This document shows positions 1 to 5,412 of a stretch of DNA of 8,291 bases, piece after piece. How positions within the stretch are numbered: position 1 is the first letter of the stretch; each line of letters opens with the position of its first letter. This DNA is from VRUE01 sp047519745 (GTDB lineage: Bacteria; Actinomycetota; Thermoleophilia; Solirubrobacterales; 70-9). The stretch covers positions 1 to 8,291 of the forward strand of contig JAPVSJ010000096.1 of the NCBI GenBank assembly GCA_047519745.1, given 5' to 3'. The notes under the pieces are model-generated. The model did no database searches, had not been told where the DNA came from, and saw only the letters and a program-made list of their open reading frames with translations. Position numbers and translations under genes: made by a program.

Positions 1-140
1 CAGGCGCCGCGGATCAGCGTCGTCTTGCCCGCCCCCAGCTCGCCGCTGACGACGACGACGTCACCGGGGCCGAGCCCTGCCGCGACCTTCGCCCCGATCG
101 CTTCGGTCTGCTCGGCGGACTCGCTCTCGATCGTCTCCAT
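1..140 (-). CDS. tsaE: TsaE, tRNA threonylcarbamoyladenosine biosynthesis ATPase (N-terminal fragment)
   Basis: Only the first 46 residues are present; the gene continues past the left edge. The fragment carries a P-loop, GELGAGKTT (residues 33-41), preceded by GDVVVVS, an arrangement typical of TsaE (YjeE). TsaE is the small cytoplasmic ATPase that works with TsaB and TsaD to put the threonylcarbamoyl group on A37 of ANN-decoding tRNAs. The ATG at 140 lies 5 bases after the stop of the uracil-DNA glycosylase gene. An in-frame TTG at 149 would overlap that stop and is an alternative start. Neither has a strong ribosome binding site, so coupling to the upstream gene is likely. The family call rests on the P-loop context alone, because the rest of the domain is not visible. 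Confidence 0.82.
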   Translation of the reverse strand, partial: METIESESAEQTEAIGAKVAAGLGPGDVVVVSGELGAGKTTLIRGA

Positions 141-145
141 CGCGC

Positions 146-832
146 TCAACCGAACATGTCGAGCTGGTCGGCGGGATCCTCGCGCGGGACCACTGTCCGC
201 TCCTCTGCGATCTCCTCTTCCGCCTCTCCACCCGCACCGACCGGCGGTGGGCCGGCGAGCAACTGCGGCAGCAGCTCCAGGTCGGCCCGCAGCGTCTCCT
301 TGACCGCCGGGGTGCGCAGCGCCGCGGCCGGGTGGAAGAGCGGCAGCAGGAAGACGGTACGGCCACCCAGCTCGTGCACCTGCGGCGTACCGCGCACGCG
401 GGTGATCCCGGTCGGGTTGCCGCTCAGCAGCTTGGTCGCGAAGTTGCCGAGGGTGCAGACGACGCGCGGCTCGATCAGCCGCACCTGCTCGAACAGGTAC
501 GGCTTGCAGGCCTCGATCTCCAGCGGCTGCGGGTCGCGGTTGCCCGGCGGCCGGCTCTTCAGCACGTTGGCGATGAAGACCTCCTCGCGCGAGAGCCCGA
601 TCCCTTCCAGCAGCTGGTTGAGCAGCTGCCCGGCGCGGCCGACGAAGGGCAGCCCCTGGCGATCCTCTTCGGCCCCCGGCGCCTCGCCGACGAACATCAC
701 CTCGGCATCCGCGTCCCCCGCGCCGAAAACCGCCTTGTTCCGCGTCTCGTGCAGCGGGCATCTCGTGCACGACTGGACCTCTTTGTAGAGGGCGACCAGC
801 TCGTCCCGCCGCTGCTCGGCCGTTGGGCTCAT
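146..832 (-). CDS. Family 4 uracil-DNA glycosylase (Fe-S type)
   Basis: This 228-residue enzyme should remove uracil from DNA (from cytosine deamination or dUTP misincorporation) as the first step of base excision repair. The family 4 signature is clear: CTRCPLHETR at 22-31, GEAPGAEED at 49-57, the block ending RPPGNRDP at 94-101, ACKPYL at 108-113, and HPAA at 167-170. Family 4 enzymes bind a 4Fe-4S cluster through four cysteines. Here C22, C25 and C109 are present, but the position just before RPPGNRDP, usually Cys, is Ser93 (codon AGC); an extra Cys126 follows. After about residue 193 the chain becomes a Pro/Gly/acidic tail ending DQLDMFG, which resembles a sliding-clamp binding peptide. 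The start at 832 has no obvious ribosome binding site. The gene begins 19 bases after the panB stop and is probably in the same transcript. Confidence 0.93.
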   Translation of the reverse strand: MSPTAEQRRDELVALYKEVQSCTRCPLHETRNKAVFGAGDADAEVMFVGEAPGAEEDRQGLPFVGRAGQLLNQLLEGIGLSREEVFIANVLKSRPPGNRDPQPLEIEACKPYLFEQVRLIEPRVVCTLGNFATKLLSGNPTGITRVRGTPQVHELGGRTVFLLPLFHPAAALRTPAVKETLRADLELLPQLLAGPPPVGAGGEAEEEIAEERTVVPREDPADQLDMFG

Positions 833-851
833 TGCCGCGGGATGGTAGGCG

Positions 852-1754
852 CTAGGGCAGCGGCTCCCAGTCCCAAGACGCCTTGGAGCCGATCCCGTCC
901 TTCTGCTCCAGGTAGCGCTGGAACTCGGCCAGCTCCTCGGGCTCGACCCCGTAGACGTGCTCGGGCTCTGGGAAGCGGTGGCTGCGCACCTCTTCCGCGT
1001 AACGGCTGACGCCGTCGACCATCGCCGCGTGGATCTCGGCGTAGCGCTTGACGAATTTGGGCGAGCGCCCGGTCGTGATCCCGAGCAGGTCGTGGTAGAC
1101 GAGCACCTGCCCCGCCGTAGCCCTACCGGCGCCGATCCCGATCGTCGGGATCTCCAGGCGCTGGGCGATCGCCTCGGCGATCGCCGCCGGGACCGCCTCG
1201 AAGACGACGGCGAAGCAGCCGACCGACTGCAGGGCGAGGGCGTCCTCGAGCAGCTGGATCGCGCTCTGGGCGGTCTTGCCCTGGGTCTTGTAGCCGCCCA
1301 GCGCGGTCGCGGTCTGCGGCGTCAGGCCGACGTGGCCCATGACCGGGATGCCGGCGCGGACGATCGCCCGGGCGCGCTCGACCGAGGTCCCGCCCGCCTC
1401 GAGCTTGACCACCTGGCAGCCGGTCTCCTTGACCAGGCGCTGGGCGCTCTGCACGGCGAGCTCGTTGCTCGCCTCGTAGCTGCCCATCGGCATGTCGCCG
1501 ACCATCAGCGGCGTCTTCACCCCGCGGCGGACGGCCTTGCCGAGCATGATCATCTCGTCCATCGAGACCGCCTCGGTGCCGGGATAGCCGAGCACGACCA
1601 TCGCCGCCGTGTCGCCGACGAGGACGAGGTCGACGCCGGCCTCCTCGGCTACCTGAGCCGAGGGGTAGTCGTAGGCGGTGACCATCACGATCGGTTCGCC
1701 CGCCTGCTTCATCTCGGCCAGGCGCGGCAGGGTGATGGGCTGACGGTCGCTCAT
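852..1754 (-). CDS. panB: 3-methyl-2-oxobutanoate hydroxymethyltransferase (ketopantoate hydroxymethyltransferase)
   Basis: PanB transfers a hydroxymethyl group from 5,10-methylene-tetrahydrofolate to alpha-ketoisovalerate, giving ketopantoate, the first committed step of the pantoate branch of vitamin B5 synthesis. It is a cytoplasmic (beta/alpha)8 enzyme. The 300 residues contain the expected blocks: VTAYDYPSA at 25-33, VGDTAAM at 46-52, VGDMPMGSY at 85-93, VKLEAG at 116-121, GHVGLTPQ at 140-147 and VFEAVP at 184-189. D48 and D87 fit the metal ligands, K117 and E119 the substrate pocket, and E186 the catalytic glutamate of the E. coli enzyme (E181). A perfect AGGAGG sits 7 bases before the ATG, inside the end of panD, and the two genes share one base (TGATG). 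The protein is longer than the about 264 residues of E. coli PanB because of a C-terminal extension of about 30 residues ending WDWEPLP. Confidence 0.97.
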   Translation of the reverse strand: MSDRQPITLPRLAEMKQAGEPIVMVTAYDYPSAQVAEEAGVDLVLVGDTAAMVVLGYPGTEAVSMDEMIMLGKAVRRGVKTPLMVGDMPMGSYEASNELAVQSAQRLVKETGCQVVKLEAGGTSVERARAIVRAGIPVMGHVGLTPQTATALGGYKTQGKTAQSAIQLLEDALALQSVGCFAVVFEAVPAAIAEAIAQRLEIPTIGIGAGRATAGQVLVYHDLLGITTGRSPKFVKRYAEIHAAMVDGVSRYAEEVRSHRFPEPEHVYGVEPEELAEFQRYLEQKDGIGSKASWDWEPLP

Positions 1755-2146
1755 CAGACGACCTCCTGGGCGAGCAGCACCTCCGGGTGGCTGTCGACGG
1801 CCACCGTCTGGTTGTCGTCGTCGACGTGGACGACGACCGGCGAGTAGGTCTCGAGGTCGCTCTCGTCGTAGGCGCCGAAGGAGGCGACGATGATCTTGTG
1901 GCCGGGCCGGGTCAAGTGGGCGGCGGCGCCGTTGACCTGGAACGTGCCGGAGCCGGGCTCGCCGTCGATGACGTAGGTGACGAAGCGGGCGCCGTTGTCG
2001 ATGTCCCAGACGTGGACCTGCTCGTTGGTGATCAGGTCGGCGCTTGCCATCAGCTCGGTGTCGACCGTGATGCTGCCGATGTAATCGACGTCGCAGTCGG
2101 TCACCGTCGCTCGGTGGATCTTGGACTTGAGCATCTGCCTCTGCAT
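1754..2146 (-). CDS. panD: Aspartate 1-decarboxylase proenzyme
   Basis: PanD decarboxylates L-aspartate to beta-alanine for pantothenate. It is made as an inactive proenzyme that cuts itself between Gly24 and Ser25; the serine becomes the catalytic pyruvoyl group. The 130 residues align by position with E. coli PanD: MLKSKIHRATVT (5-16) with K9 and H11, YIGSIT (22-27) holding the G24-S25 cleavage site, R54, T57 and Y58 (the usual proton donor) in ARFVTYV, and N72 in the NGAAAH block. The start at 2146 is supported by AAGGGGAG at 2152-2159 with a 5-base spacer, and gives the usual four residues before ML. The gene starts 24 bases after panC and overlaps panB by one base. Nothing appears broken. 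Confidence 0.97.
   Translation of the reverse strand: MQRQMLKSKIHRATVTDCDVDYIGSITVDTELMASADLITNEQVHVWDIDNGARFVTYVIDGEPGSGTFQVNGAAAHLTRPGHKIIVASFGAYDESDLETYSPVVVHVDDDNQTVAVDSHPEVLLAQEVV
1762..1767 (-). promoter_or_regulatory. Strong ribosome binding site of panB inside panD
   Basis: On the minus strand this reads AGGAGG, a full match to the Shine-Dalgarno core, 7 bases before the panB ATG. It lies within the last codons of panD, whose stop shares a base with the panB start. This fixes the panB start and suggests that panB translation depends on both re-initiation and its own strong site. Confidence 0.85.
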
Positions 2147-2170
2147 TGAGTCTCCCCTTGGTTCAGGCCC

Positions 2171-3073
2171 TCATGGCCGGATCAAGACGTTGTCGATGAG
2201 ACGGGCGCCGCCGAACTGCGCGGCGACCGCCACCAGCACCGGACGGCCATCCAGCTCGGCCACCGGCTCCAAGTTCTCCGCGTCGCGGGCCTCGAGGTAC
2301 TCCGGCTCGACCCCCGCCGCCTCCAGCTCACGCCGGCCGGCGGCGATTGCCGCGGCGAGCGAATCGGTGCCGGCGGCACGCTCGATCTCGCGCAGCGCCC
2401 GCGACAGCGCCGTCGCCCGCTCGCGCTCCTCGGGGTCGAGGTAGACGTTGCGCGAGCTCATCGCCAAGCCGTCGGCCTCACGCACGATCGGCAGCACCTC
2501 GATCCGCACCGGCATATCGAGGTCGCGCGCCATGCGCCGAATCGCCGCCACCTGCTGGGCGTCCTTCTGGCCGAAGTAGGCGACGTCGGGGCCGACCGCG
2601 TTGAAGAGCTTGGCGACGACGGTGGTGACGCCGCGGAAGTGGCCGGGGCCGCGGCGGGCGGGGTCGCCGTCGAGGACCTCGGTGAGGCCGTGCACCTCGA
2701 CGCTGGTCGAGAAGCCCTCCGCGTAGACCTCCCCGACCGGCGGCGCATAGACGAGGTCGACGCCGGCCTCGGCGGCCAGCTCGGCGTCGCGGGCCTCGTC
2801 GCGCGGATAGCGATCGAGGTCCTCACCGGGACCGAACTGGCTCGGGTTGACGAAGAGGCTCATCACGACGACGTCGCACTCGGCGCGGGCGGCGCGCAGC
2901 AGCGAGAGATGGCCCTCGTGCAGGTAGCCCATCGTCGGCACGAGGCCGATCGAGCGGCCCTCGGCCCGTGCGGCGGCGAGCAGCGCCCGCAGCTCGTCCT
3001 TGCGGCGGACGAACTTCACGCCTGCTCGTGCATGCGGAGACTCGGTCAATGCGAGGTTCATGGGAAGGTCCAT
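2171..3073 (-). CDS. panC: Pantoate--beta-alanine ligase (pantothenate synthetase)
   Basis: PanC condenses pantoate with beta-alanine using ATP, through a pantoyl-adenylate, to make pantothenate in the cytoplasm. The 300-residue protein shows the family blocks in order: LVPTMGYLHEGHLSLLR (HIGH-like nucleotide-binding motif, about residues 44-60), SLFVNPSQFGPGEDLDRYPR, GHFRGVTTVV, YFGQKDAQQ, and MSSRNVYL (the KMSKS-like loop). The exact start is uncertain. The ATG at 3073 has AAGGG only 1 base upstream; the ATG at 3061 (residue 5) has it 13 bases upstream; a GTG at 3019 would give a length near that of E. coli PanC. An in-frame TGA shortly before 3073 rules out anything earlier. panC is first of the panC-panD-panB run, and a -10 element lies 29 bases upstream. 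Confidence 0.96.
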   Translation of the reverse strand: MDLPMNLALTESPHARAGVKFVRRKDELRALLAAARAEGRSIGLVPTMGYLHEGHLSLLRAARAECDVVVMSLFVNPSQFGPGEDLDRYPRDEARDAELAAEAGVDLVYAPPVGEVYAEGFSTSVEVHGLTEVLDGDPARRGPGHFRGVTTVVAKLFNAVGPDVAYFGQKDAQQVAAIRRMARDLDMPVRIEVLPIVREADGLAMSSRNVYLDPEERERATALSRALREIERAAGTDSLAAAIAAGRRELEAAGVEPEYLEARDAENLEPVAELDGRPVLVAVAAQFGGARLIDNVLIRP

Positions 3074-3101
3074 GCCCTTGAGGGGTCACGGCCGACCACC
3101 G

Positions 3102-3107
3102 AGTATA
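3102..3107 (-). promoter_or_regulatory. Predicted -10 element of the panCDB promoter
   Basis: On the minus strand the bases read TATACT, one mismatch from the TATAAT consensus and unusual in such GC-rich DNA. It sits in the 39-base gap between the acyltransferase stop and the panC start. Transcription would begin near 3095, leaving a leader of about 22 bases. I see no convincing -35 element; the matching position falls in the 3' end of the acyltransferase gene. The site is inferred from sequence only. Confidence 0.5.
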
Positions 3108-3112
3108 GGCAG

Positions 3113-3694
3113 TCAGCGGCGGAAATCTATGGCCTTGATCACACGCGCCGGGGCGCCCGCCGCGATCGAGCCGGCGGGCAGGTCCTTCGTGACCACGGAG
3201 TTTGCGCCGATCACGCAGCGGTCGCCGATCGTGACGCCGCTGGTGACCACGCAGTTGACCCCGAACCAGCAGTTGGCGCCGATCCTGACCGGGCCCTTGC
3301 TGGTGAAGCCCTGCCAGGTGACCGGCGTCTCGGGATCGTCGAAGCGGTGCTCGGCGTCGCCGACGAAGCAGCCGTTGGCGAACATCGTGTGGTCGCCGAT
3401 CTCGATCGACTCATAGGCTGCGAGCATCGTGTTGCGGTTGAGGAAGCAGCCGGCGCCGATCTCGATCCGGGCCTCGGGGGCGAGGGTGAGCCAACAACCC
3501 GGCTCGAGCAGCGTCCCCTCGCCGATCCGCAGGCGGCCCTCGTCGAGCGCCTCAAGCAACTCGCCCTCGACCGGTCGCCGGATGAAGAAGCCACCACGTG
3601 CAGCGTGCCGCGCCAGGCGCCACCGCCGCAACGGGCGCCGGTTGCGCTCATACCAGCGCCGCTTCTTCCACCAGAGTCGCCAGCCGCGTGACAT
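3113..3694 (-). CDS. Left-handed beta-helix (hexapeptide-repeat) acyltransferase, substrate unknown
   Basis: This 193-residue protein has the isoleucine-patch hexapeptide repeats of the LbH acyltransferases (the WcaF, maltose/galactoside acetyltransferase and CysE group). Repeats run from about residue 56 to 172, e.g. ARIEIGAGCFL, SIEIGDHTMFANGCFVG, GPVRIGANCWFGVNCVV and GVTIGDRCVIGANSVVTKD. It closes with AAGAPARVIK, the usual end of the acetyl-CoA binding domain. His116 in DAEHRFDDP matches the position of the catalytic histidine of maltose O-acetyltransferase-like enzymes. The first 35 residues are very rich in Arg and Trp (MSRGWRLWWKKRRW...), perhaps a surface for membrane lipid or nucleic acid, or a sign of a later true start. 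It probably acetylates a sugar or cell-envelope precursor, but no neighbour names the substrate. Its start lies 20 bases from that of the divergent kinase gene. Confidence 0.87.
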   Translation of the reverse strand: MSRGWRLWWKKRRWYERNRRPLRRWRLARHAARGGFFIRRPVEGELLEALDEGRLRIGEGTLLEPGCWLTLAPEARIEIGAGCFLNRNTMLAAYESIEIGDHTMFANGCFVGDAEHRFDDPETPVTWQGFTSKGPVRIGANCWFGVNCVVTSGVTIGDRCVIGANSVVTKDLPAGSIAAGAPARVIKAIDFRR

Positions 3695-3701
3695 CGGCGC
3701 A

Positions 3702-3707
3702 TAGACT
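3702..3707 (+). promoter_or_regulatory. Predicted -10 element for a leaderless kinase mRNA
   Basis: TAGACT fits the TANNNT form common for -10 elements in actinobacteria and lies exactly 7 bases before the GTG start of the ROK kinase. That spacing would start transcription at or next to the GTG, giving a leaderless mRNA. There is no Shine-Dalgarno sequence before this GTG, in agreement. No -35 box is evident. The same TANNNT-N7-start layout occurs before the antitoxin gene. Confidence 0.5.
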
Positions 3708-3714
3708 GACGACC

Positions 3715-4674
3715 GTGAGCGATCTGCGCGGCGGCATCGACCTCGGCGGCACCAAGATCCAGACCGTCGTCGCCACCGATGACGGGACAGTCCGCGGCGA
3801 AGCGCGCCAGCCGACCCCGACCGAGGGCGGCCCGGCGGACGTCGCCCACGCGATGGAGGACGCGCTGCGCGAAGCGGCCTCGGCGGCGGGCGTCAAGCCC
3901 GAGGAACTGAGCGGAGTCGGGGTCGGCTCGCCCGGCGATGCCGACGGCAAGACCGGCGTCGTCTCCGGCGCCCGCAACCTGCCTGGCTGGGAAGGCAGCT
4001 TCGCGCTTGGCGAGGAGCTCTCGAAGGCGCTCGGCACCGAGGTAAGGATCGGCAACGACGTCCAGGTCGCGGTCGAAGGCGAGTACGCGCTCGGCGCCGG
4101 CAGGAATCACGACTCGCTGCTCGGCGTCTGGTGGGGCACCGGCGTCGGCGGCGGGATCGTCCTCGCCGGCAAGCCGTGGCTGGGACGCGGCGCGGCCGGT
4201 GAGATCGGCCACATCGTCGTCAAGCGCAACGGCGCCCGCTGCCCCTGTGGGCGACGCGGCTGCATGGAGGCCTACGCGGGCCGCGCGGCGATGGAGGCAA
4301 AGGCCCGCCACGAACACTCCCAGGGCGTCGACACGGACATCTTCAAGATCATGGAGAAGCGCGGCAAAGACCGGCTGACCAGCTCGGTCTGGGAGCACGC
4401 CCTACGCGAGGGCGACGCCCTCACCGAGAGCCTGCTGCGGCGCGCCGTGCGCTACCTCGGCACCGGCATCGCATCGGCGGTCAACCTGCTCGACGTCGAG
4501 GCCGTGGTGATCGGCGGTGGGCTCGGCGTGCGCTTCGGCGACCACTTCATGGACGATCTGGCAAAGGAGATGCACAAGCACCTCTTCGTCGACGACAACC
4601 CGCCCCATATGCAGATCGCCGAGCTCGGCGATCTCGGCGGCGCGATCGGCGCCTCGCTGCTCGTCGGTCGCTGA
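3715..4674 (+). CDS. ROK-family sugar kinase (glucokinase type)
   Basis: This predicted cytoplasmic kinase should phosphorylate glucose or a related hexose with ATP. With the GTG start it is 319 residues. The phosphate-binding motif GIDLGGTKIQ is at 7-16, the catalytic Asp115 lies in GNDVQVAVEGE, GTGVGGGIV is at 141-149, and the ROK zinc motif is complete: GEIGH with His166, then C176, C178 and C183 in CPCGRRGC, followed by MEAYAGR. VVIGGGLG near 265 is the C-terminal adenosine-side motif. No helix-turn-helix precedes the kinase fold, so this is an enzyme rather than a ROK repressor. The frame is open back to an ATG at 3598, but the added residues are low-complexity and lie opposite the acyltransferase gene, while the GTG has a -10 element 7 bases upstream. 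The gene converges on the toxin gene with a 6-base gap. Confidence 0.93.
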   Translation: MSDLRGGIDLGGTKIQTVVATDDGTVRGEARQPTPTEGGPADVAHAMEDALREAASAAGVKPEELSGVGVGSPGDADGKTGVVSGARNLPGWEGSFALGEELSKALGTEVRIGNDVQVAVEGEYALGAGRNHDSLLGVWWGTGVGGGIVLAGKPWLGRGAAGEIGHIVVKRNGARCPCGRRGCMEAYAGRAAMEAKARHEHSQGVDTDIFKIMEKRGKDRLTSSVWEHALREGDALTESLLRRAVRYLGTGIASAVNLLDVEAVVIGGGLGVRFGDHFMDDLAKEMHKHLFVDDNPPHMQIAELGDLGGAIGASLLVGR

Positions 4675-4680
4675 AGGCGG

Positions 4681-5079
4681 TCAGGCAGGCTGGGCGACCG
4701 TCAGGCCATTTTCCCTGGCGGCACGGCAAAGACGATCGTCGTAGGTGAAAAAAGCGCCAACCTCGTCTCCTAGGGAGATGGCGGTTGCCAGATGCAACGC
4801 GTCGAGACTTCGCAGCCCGGCGGGCTCCAATTCAGCAGCGACGTCGAGCACCCCATCGTCAATGGGCAGCAGCGAGAGACCGTTCATCCATTCCCTGGCG
4901 GCACGTTCGTAGTCGGCGCCATAGCGGGCGCAGGCGCGGAGCGACTCGACTCCCAGGAGGCTGCTCGAAACAAACCCTTCCCACTCGACCAGCTCGCGAA
5001 GCAGGGCGTCTTTCTCCACCTCGCGAAGCGGCAGCTTCACGTATGCGGAGGTATCCAGATACGCGATCCGGCCAGCTAT
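4681..5079 (-). CDS. vapC: PIN-domain ribonuclease toxin, VapC-like; start codon unusual
   Basis: PIN-domain toxins are Mg-dependent RNases that cut tRNA or rRNA when freed from their antitoxin. Counted from the ATA at 5079 the protein is 132 residues. The acidic residues of the active site are all there: Asp9 in YLDTSAYVKL, Glu45 in GVESLRA, Asp93 in LRSLDALHLATA, and Asp114 in FFTYDDRL. What is missing is a start: there is no in-frame ATG, GTG or TTG near YLDTSA. The frame has ATA at 5079, overlapping the antitoxin TAG stop as ATAG, then ATC at 5067 and CTG at 5058. The only upstream in-frame ATG, at 5376, would add about 100 residues lying across the antitoxin gene and not resembling any PIN protein. 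Either a rare codon is used or the start has been lost. AGAAGAG about 5 bases before the ATA could serve as a weak ribosome binding site. Confidence 0.8.
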   Translation of the reverse strand: MAGRIAYLDTSAYVKLPLREVEKDALLRELVEWEGFVSSSLLGVESLRACARYGADYERAAREWMNGLSLLPIDDGVLDVAAELEPAGLRSLDALHLATAISLGDEVGAFFTYDDRLCRAARENGLTVAQPA

Positions 5080-5357
5080 AGCCGCTCTTCTCGTTGTTCG
5101 TCGAGGATCACGCTGCTCGGCGGTCCCACGGCGGGCGGCAACTCTGACGCCCTCGCCATAGCCAGCAAATCGACCGTCGGCATCGTCGCGCCTCGCTCGG
5201 CGACCAATCGGGCAATCGGCGAATCGGGGGGGCCGGAAGGCACGAGTCGAGCGACCTCGCGGCCCCGCTCGGTCACCCGAAAACTGTCGCCCTCCTTCAC
5301 CTCTCGCAGGTAGACGGACAAGTTCTGCCTTAGCTCTCGCACACCGATCGATTCCAT
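5076..5357 (-). CDS. Phd/YefM-type antitoxin of the PIN toxin
   Basis: The 93-residue protein begins MESIGVRELRQNLSVYLREV and continues with GDSFRVTERGREVARLVP, the classic N-terminal DNA-binding half of Phd/YefM antitoxins. It should bind its own promoter and, through its C-terminal half (about residues 45-93), wrap and inhibit the toxin encoded immediately downstream. The C-terminal part is rich in Pro, Ala and Glu and probably disordered alone. I chose the ATG at 5357, because homologues start at this motif and a -10-like TACCGT sits 7 bases upstream; the ATG at 5384 would add nine residues with no family match. Its TAG stop overlaps the putative ATA of the toxin. The gene lies 55 bases after the permease stop in the same direction, with its own probable promoter. 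Confidence 0.9.
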   Translation of the reverse strand: MESIGVRELRQNLSVYLREVKEGDSFRVTERGREVARLVPSGPPDSPIARLVAERGATMPTVDLLAMARASELPPAVGPPSSVILDEQREERL

Positions 5358-5364
5358 GTGCGTC

Positions 5365-5370
5365 ACGGTA
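5365..5370 (-). promoter_or_regulatory. Predicted -10 element of the toxin-antitoxin operon
   Basis: On the minus strand the bases read TACCGT (TANNNT form), 7 bases before the antitoxin ATG, again predicting a leaderless mRNA; no ribosome binding site precedes the ATG. An antitoxin of this family would be expected to repress here. I see no clear inverted-repeat operator in the 55 bases between the permease stop and the ATG, apart from a short CATATG. Confidence 0.42.
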
Positions 5371-5412
5371 GCACAAGCGGCCATATGTTGCGCTGTGTTG
5401 TCTGCGGTAGGA

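Noticed and set aside
1165..1190. Paired GCGATCGC palindromes in panB, with more copies elsewhere in the window.
   Set aside because: They arise from Ile-Ala and Ala-Ile codon pairs written ATC-GCC and similar, which are abundant in this codon usage; no spacing pattern suggests a functional repeat.
957..1847. Long plus-strand open frame opposite panB.
   Set aside because: Shadow of panB; its product is a low-complexity mix of Asp, Arg, His and Ala with no family features.
2639..3691. Long plus-strand open frame opposite panC and the acyltransferase.
   Set aside because: It spans two confirmed minus-strand genes and the gap between them, and has no recognisable motif.
3598..3714. Upstream extension of the ROK kinase to an ATG at 3598.
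   Set aside because: The added residues are antisense to the acyltransferase coding sequence, and the GTG at 3715 gives the normal family N-terminus with a -10 element at the right distance.
3211..4398. Open frame of 395 codons on the minus strand opposite the ROK kinase and part of the acyltransferase.
   Set aside because: It is an antisense shadow of the kinase in GC-rich DNA: no recognisable domain, Ala/Arg/Asp-rich low-complexity wording, while the plus-strand frame has every ROK motif.
4675..4705. Possible bidirectional terminator at the convergent junction of the kinase and toxin genes.
   Set aside because: Only a 5-bp CGGTC/GACCG pairing with a long loop is visible and it lies mostly inside the toxin gene; too weak to call.
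4711..4905. A 15-base direct repeat, ttccctggcggcacg, at 4711-4725 and 4891-4905.
   Set aside because: Both copies encode RAARE in the toxin in the same frame; with only two copies and no flanking pattern it is best explained by repeated peptide wording rather than a recombination or operator site.
5080..5376. N-terminal extension of the PIN toxin to the in-frame ATG at 5376.
   Set aside because: The roughly 100 extra residues lie in a second frame across the antitoxin gene and are Arg-rich with no PIN similarity.
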